Shown here: piece by piece, positions 1-8,259 of the stretch | Position numbering within the stretch: position 1 is the stretch's first letter | Layout of the letters: every line of letters begins with the position of its first letter | Origin: Vibrio splendidus | GTDB lineage: Bacteria; Pseudomonadota; Gammaproteobacteria; Enterobacterales; Vibrionaceae | Assembly: GCF_003345295.1 (NCBI RefSeq) | Contig: NZ_CP031056.1 | Location: forward strand, 1,488,001-1,552,000 | DNA: 64,000 nt | Direction: 5' to 3' | Notes under the pieces: generated by a model | The model's database searches: none | The model's input: the letters and a program-made list of their open reading frames with translations, nothing else | What the model was told of the DNA's origin: nothing | Program-made: the position numbers and the translations under genes

Positions 1-1080
1 CGTATTCGCTAAACCACCAACTTCGCGACCGCCCATTGCGTTGGGTTGCCCGGTCACAGAGAAAGGCCCCATACCTGCTTGTCCGATTTTTCCGGTGGCT
101 AAATGACAGTTGAGAATAGCGTTCACTTTGTCACAACCTTGGCTCGACTGATTCACGCCCTGAGAATAAATGGTGACGACTTTTTTGTTTGATGCGAACG
201 CACGATAGAAGCGCTCAACCTCTTGTTCCGTTAGCCCGGTCAACTGGCTGACGCCTTGCTCAGAATTGATGTTTGAATCAGAGTGGTAAACATACTTCTT
301 TGCTGACTCGATCGCTTGTTGGAAGCCTTCTGTGTTCTTGCTTATATAGGCTTCATCAAGTGCATCATTATCCGCTAGGTATGAAAGCAATCCGTTAAAC
401 AAAGCCACATCAGAGCCCGATTCAATCGCTAAATGTTGATCTGCTATTTCACATGTGTCGGTATAACGAGGATCTATGACGATCACTTGCAGTTTGGGAT
501 TCGCTTGCTTAGCCGCTCTTAACCTTTGAAAAAGAACCGGATGACACCATGCTAAGTTTGAGCCAGTAATCACGACCAAGTCAGTTTGCTCTAAATCTTC
601 ATAGCAAATAGGCACCGTGTCGCTACCAAATGCACGCTTGTGTCCAACAACGCTCGATGCCATGCAAAGCCTTGAGTTGCTGTCGATGTTTCCGCTGCCA
701 ATAAAGCCTTTCATCAGCTTATTGGCAACGTAATAGTCTTCTGTTAACAGTTGACCAGAGACATAGAACGCAACCGAATCAGGGCCGAACTCTTCAATGG
801 TTTGGTTAAACCTATCAGCGACCAATTGAGTGGCGTCATCCCATGCGAGTTCATGTTTTTGTTGATTTTGAATATGAGTAGGCTGAGTAAGACGACCTAG
901 AGGTGTTACGGTTTCACCTAGAGCAATGCCTTTAGTACATAACTTTCCATAATTCGACGGGTGTTCTTTGTCACCGCGCACTTCAAGCTTACCTAATGCA
1001 GTGGGCCTCGCTTCTATTCCGCAGCCAACACCACAATAGGCACATGTCGATTTTATCCAGCCACTGTTTGAATCACTCAT
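1..1080 (-). CDS. nasA: Assimilatory nitrate reductase catalytic subunit, partial (3' end outside window)
   Basis: Cytoplasmic molybdopterin enzyme that reduces nitrate to nitrite for nitrogen assimilation. Translating the complement from the ATG at 1080 gives 360 codons open to the window edge. Near the N-terminus is the [4Fe-4S] motif start CAYCGVGCGI, with a later Cys in KLCTKG, then typical molybdopterin-oxidoreductase text such as LCMASSVVGHKRAFGSD, VITGSNLAWCHPV and GPFSVTGQPNAMGGREVGG. The N-terminal cluster and lack of a signal peptide fit the cytoplasmic NasA type rather than periplasmic NapA. The family is roughly 850-900 residues, so over half is missing to the left. It is divergent from nirB, sharing a 500-bp control region, which fits co-control of nitrate and nitrite reduction. 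Identification is by recalled family motifs; I could not run a search. Confidence 0.93.
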   Translation of the reverse strand, partial: MSDSNSGWIKSTCAYCGVGCGIEARPTALGKLEVRGDKEHPSNYGKLCTKGIALGETVTPLGRLTQPTHIQNQQKHELAWDDATQLVADRFNQTIEEFGPDSVAFYVSGQLLTEDYYVANKLMKGFIGSGNIDSNSRLCMASSVVGHKRAFGSDTVPICYEDLEQTDLVVITGSNLAWCHPVLFQRLRAAKQANPKLQVIVIDPRYTDTCEIADQHLAIESGSDVALFNGLLSYLADNDALDEAYISKNTEGFQQAIESAKKYVYHSDSNINSEQGVSQLTGLTEQEVERFYRAFASNKKVVTIYSQGVNQSSQGCDKVNAILNCHLATGKIGQAGMGPFSVTGQPNAMGGREVGGLANT

Positions 1081-1253
1081 CCGTTTCTCGCTCAATTATC
1101 CATAATTGTATTTATTTAGATCAAGCAAATAACACGCCATTAAACCAAAGAATCGCAAATACAACAAAAACCAAATAAAAACAACAACTTAATAAAACAA
1201 AAATAATTAAAACTCAGTTCCCAATAAATGCTTGATACGAAAAACTTATTTTT

Positions 1254-1280
1254 TGCACCATCTTGCGGAAAGTTGCACCA
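1254..1280 (+). promoter_or_regulatory. Two NtrC-like half-sites
   Basis: TGCACCA occurs at 1254-1260 and again at 1274-1280, exactly 20 bp apart on the same face of the helix. TGCACCA is the conserved half of the NtrC (GlnG) operator TGCACCA-N3/5-TGGTGCA; the second halves here are degenerate. They lie about 130-170 bp upstream of the -24/-12 promoter, the usual enhancer distance. Inference from motif and position only. Confidence 0.5.
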
Positions 1281-1318
1281 CAAACGCTCATTTCCATAAA
1301 TTTAACAAAAAAATTACA

Positions 1319-1334
1319 TACCACTTTAGGGGTA
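1319..1334. promoter_or_regulatory. NarP/NarL-type 7-2-7 site
   Basis: TACCACT, two bases, then AGGGGTA form an inverted pair of heptamers. The right heptamer matches the TACYYMT consensus perfectly on the other strand; the left has one mismatch. This 7-2-7 spacing is the preferred target of NarP and NarL. It lies about 75 bp upstream of the sigma-54 -24 element and could serve nirB, nasA or both. Confidence 0.55.
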
Positions 1335-1409
1335 ATTGCGTGCCACCCGAAAATCTTAATCAATTGAAAAATATGAATTAAATTTTATTTATTTTGCTAA
1401 ATTATAATT

Positions 1410-1424
1410 TGGCATCCTCCTTGC
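1410..1424 (+). promoter_or_regulatory. Sigma-54 (-24/-12) promoter of nirBD
   Basis: TGGCATCCTCCTTGC matches the RpoN consensus TGGCAC-N5-TTGC with one change; the GG and GC dinucleotides are 12 bases apart as required. Transcription would start near 1436, leaving a leader of about 145 nt before nirB. The leader contains an inverted A/T repeat (1446-1467) and the direct repeat at 1528-1554. Confidence 0.75.
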
Positions 1425-1527
1425 TCCACTAGAAACCAAGAGTTAGAAAAACAATTTTTGTTTTCTTGATAATGATGAATTGAGTGGAATCTCAACCCGG
1501 TATTCATTTGTTAACCATTAGAAGTTA

Positions 1528-1554
1528 AACGCTATAAACGTTAACGCTATAAAC
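1528..1554 (+). repeat. 15-bp-period direct repeat in nirB leader
   Basis: AACGCTATAAAC occurs at 1528-1539 and 1543-1554, separated by GTT. It lies in the untranslated leader just upstream of the nirB ribosome binding site. Function unknown; possibly a simple duplication. Confidence 0.6.
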
Positions 1555-1581
1555 AATGAAGCCGAGAATAAGGAATGGATT

Positions 1582-4164
1582 ATGAGCAAGAAGAAGATCG
1601 TCGTCGTTGGTAACGGTATGGTTGGACACAAATTTATCGACAACATATTACAATCAGAAAGTGATGATTTTGATGTAATTACTTTCAGCGAAGAACCTAG
1701 GTTAGCCTATGACCGAGTCCAGCTTACAGCTTACTTCAAACGTGGAAATGCCGAAGATTTGGCATTGACCAGCGAAGAGTATTACCAAAGCAATGGCGTC
1801 AACTACCTATTAAACGCAAAAGTCGCTCAACTAGACACTGACAATAAGTGCGTTGTGACAGAGTCGGGACATACCGAGAGTTATGACACATTAATTCTAG
1901 CGACAGGTTCATTTCCTTTTGTTCCTCCTATTCCCGGTAACGACCAAGAACATTGCCACGTTTATCGCACCATCGAAGACTTAGACGCTATTGAATTATC
2001 AAGCAAAAGCAGTAAATCGGGCGTGGTTATTGGTGGTGGCCTGCTTGGCTTAGAAGCCGCAAATGCAGTTAAAAACCTTGGTTTGGAAACCCATGTGGTG
2101 GAGTTCGCTCCTCGCCTGATGGCCGTACAGTTGGATGACGGTGGCGGTGCGCTTTTACGCCGTAAAATTGAAGACCTTGGTGTTCAGGTTCACACTGAGA
2201 AGGCAACCTCTGAGATAGTCGCGGGTGAGACTTCTCGCTACCGTATGAACTTCGCAGACGGCACCCATCTTGAAACCGATATGATTGTGTTTTCTGCGGG
2301 TATTCGTCCTCAAGATGCCCTAGCTCGTAGCTCTGATATTGCCATTGGTGAACGTGGCGGCATCGTGATTAACGATCATTGCCAAACCAACATTGACAAT
2401 GTGTATGCGATTGGTGAATGTGCACTTTGGGACAACAAGATCTTCGGCTTAGTGGCTCCTGGCTATTCAATGGCGAAAGTCGCAGCAGCGCATATCATCT
2501 CTGATGGCGCGAGCGACGCTTCGTTTACTGGTGCCGACATGAGCACTAAGCTCAAACTGCTTGGTGTTGATGTCGCAAGTATAGGTGAAGTACACGGCCA
2601 AACAGAAGGTGCTCAATCGTATACTTATAACGACGAAATCGAGCAAGTTTACAAACGCCTTATCATCTCAGCTGATGGTAAAAAGATTGTTGGTGCAGTA
2701 TTGGTGGGTGACGCCGAAGCTTACGGGTCACTACTGCAAATCAAACAAAATGATATGCCTCTTCCTGAAAACCCATCCGTGCTTATTCTGCCAAACCTCG
2801 CGGACGATTCTGGTTCAGCAATGGGTGTTGAAGCCCTGCCTGACAGCGCAGTGATTTGTTCGTGTTTTGATGTGACCAAAGGCGATATCAAAGACGCCGT
2901 ATCTGCTGGATGCACCACCATGGCAGCATTAAAAGAAACAACCAATGCTTCAACAGGTTGTGGTGGTTGTTCTGCGCTTACTAAACAAGTTTTAGACAGT
3001 GAACTAAGCAACCTTGGTGTGGAAGTCTCAAACGATATTTGTGAGCACTTTGCCTATTCTCGACAAGAACTTACCGACATTATCCGCGTCAACAAAATTA
3101 AGACATTCGATGAGCTATTGGATTCTCATGGCAATGGATTGGGCTGTACAGTCTGTAAGCCTGCAGTCGGTTCAATTTTGGCTTCTTACTGGAATGATTA
3201 CATCCTAGAAGATCAGCATATTGAACTGCAAGACACCAACGATATCTACCTAGGCAACATGCAAAAAGACGGCACTTATTCAGTTGTGCCACGTATTGCA
3301 GGCGGTGAAATCACACCTGACAAATTGATCGTGCTTGGCGAAGTCGCGAAAGAGTTCGACCTTTACACCAAAATCACCGGTGGTCAGCGTGTCGATTTGT
3401 TTGGTGCGCAGCTTAACGAACTGCCTATCATTTGGAAAAAGCTGATTGATGCAGGTTTCGAAACAGGCCACGCCTACGGTAAGTCGGTTCGTACTGTTAA
3501 GTCGTGTGTGGGTAGCACTTGGTGCCGATACGGTATCGACGACAGCGTAGGCTTAGCGATTCGATTAGAGAACCGCTACAAAGGGCTACGCTCGCCACAT
3601 AAAACCAAGTTTGCAGTTTCTGGCTGTACTCGTGAATGTGCAGAAGCGCAGTCGAAAGACTTCGGCATTATCGCGACCGACAAAGGTTGGAACCTCTACA
3701 TCTGTGGTAACGGTGGTATGCGCCCTCGCCATGGTGACCTTTTTGCTACCGACCTTGATGAAAGCACCCTTCTGCAATACATAGACCGCATTCTGATGTT
3801 CTACACACGTACCGCAGATCGCCTACAACGTACATCAGTATGGATGGAAAACCTTGAAGGCGGCATTGAATACCTCAAACAAGTCGTGATTGAAGACAAG
3901 CTCAATGTTGTTGAAGAACTTGAAGCAGATATCGCCCTCAATATCGAAAAATACCAGTGTGAGTGGAAAACCACCATCGAAAACCCTGAAAAGATGAAAC
4001 GCTTCCAGCACTACATCAACAGCGAAGAGATGGACACTAGCCTTTCATTCATCAAAGAACGAGAGCAGCGTTTCCCTAAGCCGAGCTTGAGCGATTCATC
4101 TGAGAAAGTTCGAAATGAAGCCCTCACCAATTCTGAACAAATTGAAGTTACCGAAGTGTCATAG
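1582..4164 (+). CDS. nirB: Assimilatory NAD(P)H nitrite reductase, large subunit
   Basis: Reduces nitrite to ammonium with six electrons from NAD(P)H in the cytoplasm, together with NirD. The 860 residues (family usually about 830-850) show, in order: an N-terminal FAD fold (VVVGNGMVGHKF), a NAD(P)H-binding stretch (VVIGGGLLGLEAANA, about 148-162), a BFD-type [2Fe-2S] domain with Cys426, Cys428, Cys460 and Cys463, a second Cys pair (GCTVC, 521-525), and the nitrite/sulfite reductase domain with the four siroheme/[4Fe-4S] cysteines at 642, 648, 682 and 686 (SCVGSTWCRYG and GCTRECAEAQ). Start ATG is preceded by AAGGA. First gene of a likely nirB-nirD-narK operon under the sigma-54 promoter at 1410. 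All key residues are present, so it should be active. Confidence 0.97.
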   Translation: MSKKKIVVVGNGMVGHKFIDNILQSESDDFDVITFSEEPRLAYDRVQLTAYFKRGNAEDLALTSEEYYQSNGVNYLLNAKVAQLDTDNKCVVTESGHTESYDTLILATGSFPFVPPIPGNDQEHCHVYRTIEDLDAIELSSKSSKSGVVIGGGLLGLEAANAVKNLGLETHVVEFAPRLMAVQLDDGGGALLRRKIEDLGVQVHTEKATSEIVAGETSRYRMNFADGTHLETDMIVFSAGIRPQDALARSSDIAIGERGGIVINDHCQTNIDNVYAIGECALWDNKIFGLVAPGYSMAKVAAAHIISDGASDASFTGADMSTKLKLLGVDVASIGEVHGQTEGAQSYTYNDEIEQVYKRLIISADGKKIVGAVLVGDAEAYGSLLQIKQNDMPLPENPSVLILPNLADDSGSAMGVEALPDSAVICSCFDVTKGDIKDAVSAGCTTMAALKETTNASTGCGGCSALTKQVLDSELSNLGVEVSNDICEHFAYSRQELTDIIRVNKIKTFDELLDSHGNGLGCTVCKPAVGSILASYWNDYILEDQHIELQDTNDIYLGNMQKDGTYSVVPRIAGGEITPDKLIVLGEVAKEFDLYTKITGGQRVDLFGAQLNELPIIWKKLIDAGFETGHAYGKSVRTVKSCVGSTWCRYGIDDSVGLAIRLENRYKGLRSPHKTKFAVSGCTRECAEAQSKDFGIIATDKGWNLYICGNGGMRPRHGDLFATDLDESTLLQYIDRILMFYTRTADRLQRTSVWMENLEGGIEYLKQVVIEDKLNVVEELEADIALNIEKYQCEWKTTIENPEKMKRFQHYINSEEMDTSLSFIKEREQRFPKPSLSDSSEKVRNEALTNSEQIEVTEVS

Positions 4165-4244
4165 ATGCCTTTCGTCTGTCATCGCAACTACGCCACTTAA
4201 CCGAATAATGATTATAAAGCTCATCTTTTGACTAGGAGAAAGTC

Positions 4245-4589
4245 ATGAAAAATTGGACAACCGTATGCAGCACTAGAGATTTAACCCCAAATGGTGGCAT
4301 TTGCGCCAAAGTAGACGATAACCAAGTGGCTATTTTTTACTGTAAGCGCAGCGACACGCTTTATGGGCTCTCTAATTACGACCCTGTCGGCAAAGCGAAT
4401 GTGATGTCACGTGGTATCATTGGTTCATTAAGCGGTGAGCCTTACGTAGCTTCGCCCTTATACAAGCAGCATTACCACTTAGAAACTGGCGCATGCCTTG
4501 AACAACCCGAACTCAAGCTCGTTAAATTTGAAGTTCGCAAGCAAGGTGAACACGTACAAGTTCTCGCACCGCTTGCTATCGCCAGTTAA
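4245..4589 (+). CDS. nirD: Nitrite reductase, small subunit
   Basis: Small partner of NirB in assimilatory nitrite reduction. The 114 residues match the NirD family in length and pattern (WTTVC near the N-terminus, YGLSNYDPVGKANVMSRGI, GEPYVASPLYKQHYHLETG). The fold is Rieske-like, but the CxH and CxxH iron-sulphur ligands of true Rieske proteins are replaced here, as in other stand-alone NirD proteins, so it is a structural subunit rather than an electron carrier. It begins 80 bp after nirB, preceded by AGGAG (4232-4236), and is followed 142 bp later by the transporter gene. Confidence 0.95.
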   Translation: MKNWTTVCSTRDLTPNGGICAKVDDNQVAIFYCKRSDTLYGLSNYDPVGKANVMSRGIIGSLSGEPYVASPLYKQHYHLETGACLEQPELKLVKFEVRKQGEHVQVLAPLAIAS

Positions 4590-4731
4590 TAAACAGCCGA
4601 CATCATCCTGCAAACGCTTTATAGGCGTGAGCAATTTCGGCATAGGGTTTAGCCACATGAATGCGTTCGAATTTCGGAAGTAACGCACGAGCTAAAACCG
4701 GGTAATTTTCCAGATTTAAAGGATTTAAACC

Positions 4732-6201
4732 ATGGATAACACAAAATTTTCGCTGCTTTCATTTAAGGGTAAGATGAAAACCTTACACCTAAGCTGGATG
4801 GCCTTTTTTATCACCTTTGTTGTGTGGTTCAACTTTGCCCCGCTACTGCAAATGGTGAAAACTACGCTTGGTCTTTCTACTGAAGAGATCAAAACACTGC
4901 TTATTCTCAACGTTGCGTTAACCATTCCTGCTCGTGTCGCAGTGGGTATGTTAACCGATAGATATGGCCCAAGGTTGGTCTACTCTTCATTACTTGCTGT
5001 CTGTTCAATCCCTTGTTTTATGTTTGCGATGGCAGACTCTTTCATTCAAGCGGCTATTGCACGTTTCCTATTAGGTTTCATTGGCGCAGGCTTCGTTGTT
5101 GGTATACGCCTTGTGTCTGAGTGGTTCCCACACAATGAACTGGGTACAGCAGAAGGTATTTACGGCGGTTGGGGTAACTTCGGTTCAGCAGCGGCAGCAT
5201 TCACGCTTCCAACTCTCGCTCTAGCATTTGGTGGCGAAGACGGTTGGCGTTATGCGGTTGGTATTACTGGCGTAATGAGCTTAGCGTTCTCGTTTGTGTT
5301 CTACAAAAACGTAACGGATACACCAAAAGGTTCGACTTACTTCAAGCCTGCTCAAGTAACAGCGATGGAAGTAACATCAAAGGGTGACTTTTTCTTCTTA
5401 CTTATTATGAAGATCCCGATGTATGCCGCTTTAGCACTACTGACATGGAAACTATCGCCAACCAACATCAACATGCTGTCTGACATGGCGGTTTACTCGG
5501 TTTACGCAGGTTTAGCCGCACTTTACATATACGAAGTGTCGCAAGTTTGGAAGGTAAATAAGAACGTATTCAAAGAAGAAGTGCCAGAGATTCACCAGTA
5601 CAAATTCAAGCAAGTTGCGGTACTTAACGTATTGTACTTCGCGACATTTGGTTCTGAATTGGCTGTTGTATCTATGCTGCCGTTGTTCTTCTCTGAAACC
5701 TTTGAATTAACGCCGGTTCTTGCGGGTATGGTTGCATCGGCTTATGCCTTTATGAACCTAATGTCTCGCCCAGGTGGTGGTTGGATTTCAGATAAATTCG
5801 GTCGTAAACCAACACTGCTTATTCTAACGATTGGTCTTGCTGTAGGTTACTTCGCAATGGGTCAAGTAGACAGCACATGGCCTGTATGGTTAGCGGTTGT
5901 CGCGGCGATGGCGTGTTCTTTCTTCGTTCAAGCGGGTGAAGGTGCGGTATTTGCGACAGTTCCTCTAATCAAACGACGTATGACAGGTCAGATTGCAGGT
6001 ATGACGGGTGCTTACGGTAATGTGGGTGCAGTAGTTTACTTAACAGTGCTGTCTTTCGTGAGCTACCAAACCTTCTTCTTAGTGATTGCTGCGACCGCCA
6101 TACTTGGCTTTGTGACTCTACTGTTCATGGAAGAGCCTAACGGTCAAATTGCCGAGGTTAACGACGATGGCAGTGTCACGCTGATTAATGTTTCAAACTA
6201 G
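4732..6201 (+). CDS. narK: Nitrate/nitrite transporter, NNP family of MFS
   Basis: Inner-membrane carrier of 489 residues with about 12 hydrophobic segments. It shows the MFS loop motif GMLTDRYGPR after the second segment, the NNP glycine-rich signature GFIGAGFVVGIRLVSEWFP and its repeat GGWISDKFGRKPT in the second half, and AGEGAVFATVPLIKRRMTGQIAGMTGAYGN. Context after nirBD supports nitrate or nitrite uptake for assimilation, although whether it is a proton symporter or nitrate/nitrite antiporter cannot be told from sequence. An RBS-like AGGA lies in TTAAAGGATTTAAACC before the ATG. Two hairpins follow the stop codon. Confidence 0.92.
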   Translation: MDNTKFSLLSFKGKMKTLHLSWMAFFITFVVWFNFAPLLQMVKTTLGLSTEEIKTLLILNVALTIPARVAVGMLTDRYGPRLVYSSLLAVCSIPCFMFAMADSFIQAAIARFLLGFIGAGFVVGIRLVSEWFPHNELGTAEGIYGGWGNFGSAAAAFTLPTLALAFGGEDGWRYAVGITGVMSLAFSFVFYKNVTDTPKGSTYFKPAQVTAMEVTSKGDFFFLLIMKIPMYAALALLTWKLSPTNINMLSDMAVYSVYAGLAALYIYEVSQVWKVNKNVFKEEVPEIHQYKFKQVAVLNVLYFATFGSELAVVSMLPLFFSETFELTPVLAGMVASAYAFMNLMSRPGGGWISDKFGRKPTLLILTIGLAVGYFAMGQVDSTWPVWLAVVAAMACSFFVQAGEGAVFATVPLIKRRMTGQIAGMTGAYGNVGAVVYLTVLSFVSYQTFFLVIAATAILGFVTLLFMEEPNGQIAEVNDDGSVTLINVSN

Positions 6202-6240
6202 TCTCAGTACTATGAAGCATTGATATTATTGAATCGGGAG

Positions 6241-6275
6241 AAGCACCTTAGCAGATACATCAACGCTAGGTGCTT
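6241..6275 (+). other. Hairpin between narK and the kinase gene
   Basis: AAGCACCTTAGC (6241-6252) pairs with GCTAGGTGCTT (6265-6275) with one bulged base and a 12-nt loop. There is no T-run behind it. It sits just before a second, terminator-like hairpin, so it may protect the 3' end or take part in attenuation. Confidence 0.45.
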
Positions 6276-6280
6276 CGTTC

Positions 6281-6314
6281 AAAGGCTCTACGTTCACTAG
6301 AGCTTTTGTTCTTT
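6281..6314 (+). terminator. Terminator-like hairpin after narK
   Basis: GCTCTA (6285-6290) pairs with TAGAGC (6298-6303) over a 7-nt loop, followed by TTTTGTTCTTT. The stem is short, so leaky termination with reduced expression of the downstream kinase gene is plausible. Confidence 0.5.
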
Positions 6315-6384
6315 CTCAGATGTGCTCTCAAGCAGATGAGAAAACGGCCAGTTAAGAAGACGGCAGTTAAGAAGAAGACCAGTT

Positions 6385-8175
6385 ATGACAATTTCATTCA
6401 GCCAAGGACAAGTCACCACGCCAGAGTCAAACAACCAAATGACGCTGAAGTTTGGTGGTTACTCAAATAAAGGCATTCGTGATGAAAACCAAGATGCCAT
6501 CATTGTAAAACACCCAAAAACTCGCGCTGAGCAAGAGTTAAAAGGCAGTGTTGCCTGCATAGCCGATGGTGCGAGTTGCAGTGAACATGGCCAAAAAGCC
6601 AGCCACACCAGCGTGATGCAGTTTATTGATGACTACTACGCCACTCCAAAAAGCTGGAGCATTCAGCGCTCGGCGCAAAAGGTCTTAACCTCGCTCAATT
6701 CTTGGCTCTTCAACACTTCTGTTTCTAATATTCATCCCGCACAACAAGTGAACCACAATGCGCTCGTTTCCACTTTTAGCAGCGTGATATTAAAATCCAA
6801 CACCGCACATATATTCCATGTAGGCGATAGTCGCATTTATCTATTGAGAGATGGCGAATTACGACAGCTTACTCGCGACCACACTCGTAAGAACATGGGG
6901 CAGAAACATTACCTAACTCGAGCTTTGGGTATGGATAATCAGCTCAACGTTGACTATCAAACGCTTCCTATTAAGAAAGACGACTGCTTCATCCTGACAT
7001 CTGATGGCGTACACGAGTTTGTCTCGCCCAACACATTCAAGGATCACATCGACAAACCAGGAGCGGATTTTGAATACGCTGCACAAACGATCTGTAACAC
7101 AGCTTTAAGCCACAACAGTTCAGACAACGTGAGCTGCTTGATTGTGCAAGTCAGTCACCTACCTAAACCTTCGCTCATTGAGTTCCATGAAAAGCTGGCT
7201 AAACGTGCTATCCCACCCGCTTTAAAGCTTGGGCAAAGCATCGACAACTATATGGTACTCGAGGTGTTGTATGCAGGTTCAAGAAGCCATGTATACCGTG
7301 TAATGCAGAAAGAGACACAAACCGAATTCGTCTTGAAAGTACCGTCGGTTCAATATCACGATAGCCCCGCACAACTGAGCGCGTTTTTTAACGAACAATG
7401 GGCAGGGATCCTGCTGAACAACAAGAAAGTAATGAAGGTCTACCCGACGCCAGAACACTCGCAATTCCTATATCAAATCTGCGAATGGGTAGAAGGCATC
7501 ACGCTGAGACAGTGGATGTACGACAATCCAAAACCTTCACTCAAACAAGTGCGCGATATACTCGATAAGATCACACAAGGTATCCGAGTGCTACAACGTG
7601 CAGATATGGTGCACAGAGACTTAAAACCTGAAAACATCATGATTCAACGTGATGGCGAGATTAAAATAATTGATCTTGGGGCTGTGTTGGTAAGAGGTAT
7701 TGAAGAAGGAAGTAAATCAGAGCAAGACTCGGTACCATTGGGCGCTGTTAATTACATTGCACCGGAAACCATAAAGCACAATACCGCGACCACAAGTTCG
7801 GATCTATTCTCTATTGCAGTCATCGGGTATGAAATGCTCACAGGCGAACTGCCCTACTCTGAGATGTCTGCACAATCGCTCAAGCAATCTCGTCATCATC
7901 AATGGGAATACCAATCGCTGACACAAAAGCGTACTGACATACCAGCTTGGGTTGATTTGGTTTTACAAAAAGCCTGTGCCGAATCACCAAGCGAACGTCA
8001 TCAAGTGTTGGGGGATTTTGTGGCAGACCTTTACACACCAAACCAAAGCTTGGTCAAAAGCAAAGCCAAGCAACCTTTGATAAACCGAAACCCGATCCAG
8101 TTTTGGAAAGTGTTGGCTTTGTTGCTCGGCATTGTTGCCATTGTAGAAATGGGCTTATTACTCAGTGCTAGTTAA
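6385..8175 (+). CDS. PP2C phosphatase / Ser-Thr protein kinase fusion, C-terminal membrane anchor
   Basis: One 596-residue protein with two opposed enzyme activities. The PP2C phosphatase (about 20-260) keeps its metal-binding acids: Asp61 in IADGAS, GDSR at 147-150, SDG at 206-208, and Asp247-Asn248. The eukaryotic-type kinase (about 283-550) has a loop AGSRSHVYRV, Lys318 in FVLKVP, catalytic HRDLKPEN at 410-417, DLG at 430-432 replacing DFG, and APE at 459-461. A single hydrophobic segment at about 574-594 would anchor it in the inner membrane. It follows narK by 184 bp on the same strand, so it probably regulates nitrate uptake or reduction post-translationally, which is inference. Upstream DNA at 6345-6376 has short repeats of AGTTAAGAAG. 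A later in-frame ATG at 6439 is possible; no clear Shine-Dalgarno decides. Confidence 0.9.
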   Translation: MTISFSQGQVTTPESNNQMTLKFGGYSNKGIRDENQDAIIVKHPKTRAEQELKGSVACIADGASCSEHGQKASHTSVMQFIDDYYATPKSWSIQRSAQKVLTSLNSWLFNTSVSNIHPAQQVNHNALVSTFSSVILKSNTAHIFHVGDSRIYLLRDGELRQLTRDHTRKNMGQKHYLTRALGMDNQLNVDYQTLPIKKDDCFILTSDGVHEFVSPNTFKDHIDKPGADFEYAAQTICNTALSHNSSDNVSCLIVQVSHLPKPSLIEFHEKLAKRAIPPALKLGQSIDNYMVLEVLYAGSRSHVYRVMQKETQTEFVLKVPSVQYHDSPAQLSAFFNEQWAGILLNNKKVMKVYPTPEHSQFLYQICEWVEGITLRQWMYDNPKPSLKQVRDILDKITQGIRVLQRADMVHRDLKPENIMIQRDGEIKIIDLGAVLVRGIEEGSKSEQDSVPLGAVNYIAPETIKHNTATTSSDLFSIAVIGYEMLTGELPYSEMSAQSLKQSRHHQWEYQSLTQKRTDIPAWVDLVLQKACAESPSERHQVLGDFVADLYTPNQSLVKSKAKQPLINRNPIQFWKVLALLLGIVAIVEMGLLLSAS

Positions 8176-8181
8176 AACCAA

Positions 8182-8259
8182 GTTCGAGTTAATTACAGGT
8201 TCGAGTTAATTCCAAGCTCGAGCTAAACGCGAGGCTTCTAGCTAACCGTAACACTCGAG
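8182..8259. repeat. Repeated TCGAGYTAA motif between convergent genes
   Basis: TCGAGTTAATT appears at about 8184 and 8201, and TCGAGCTAA at about 8218 and 8255, the last touching the 3' end of cra. The first two copies are 17 bp apart. No standard terminator is evident in this 84-bp gap. Confidence 0.5.

Noticed and set aside
1436..1581. ANTAR/NasR-type antitermination leader before nirB
   Set aside because: One TTGAG-TGGAAT-CTCAA hairpin has a hexaloop but lacks the A1/G4 loop bases and there is no second hexaloop hairpin or terminator.
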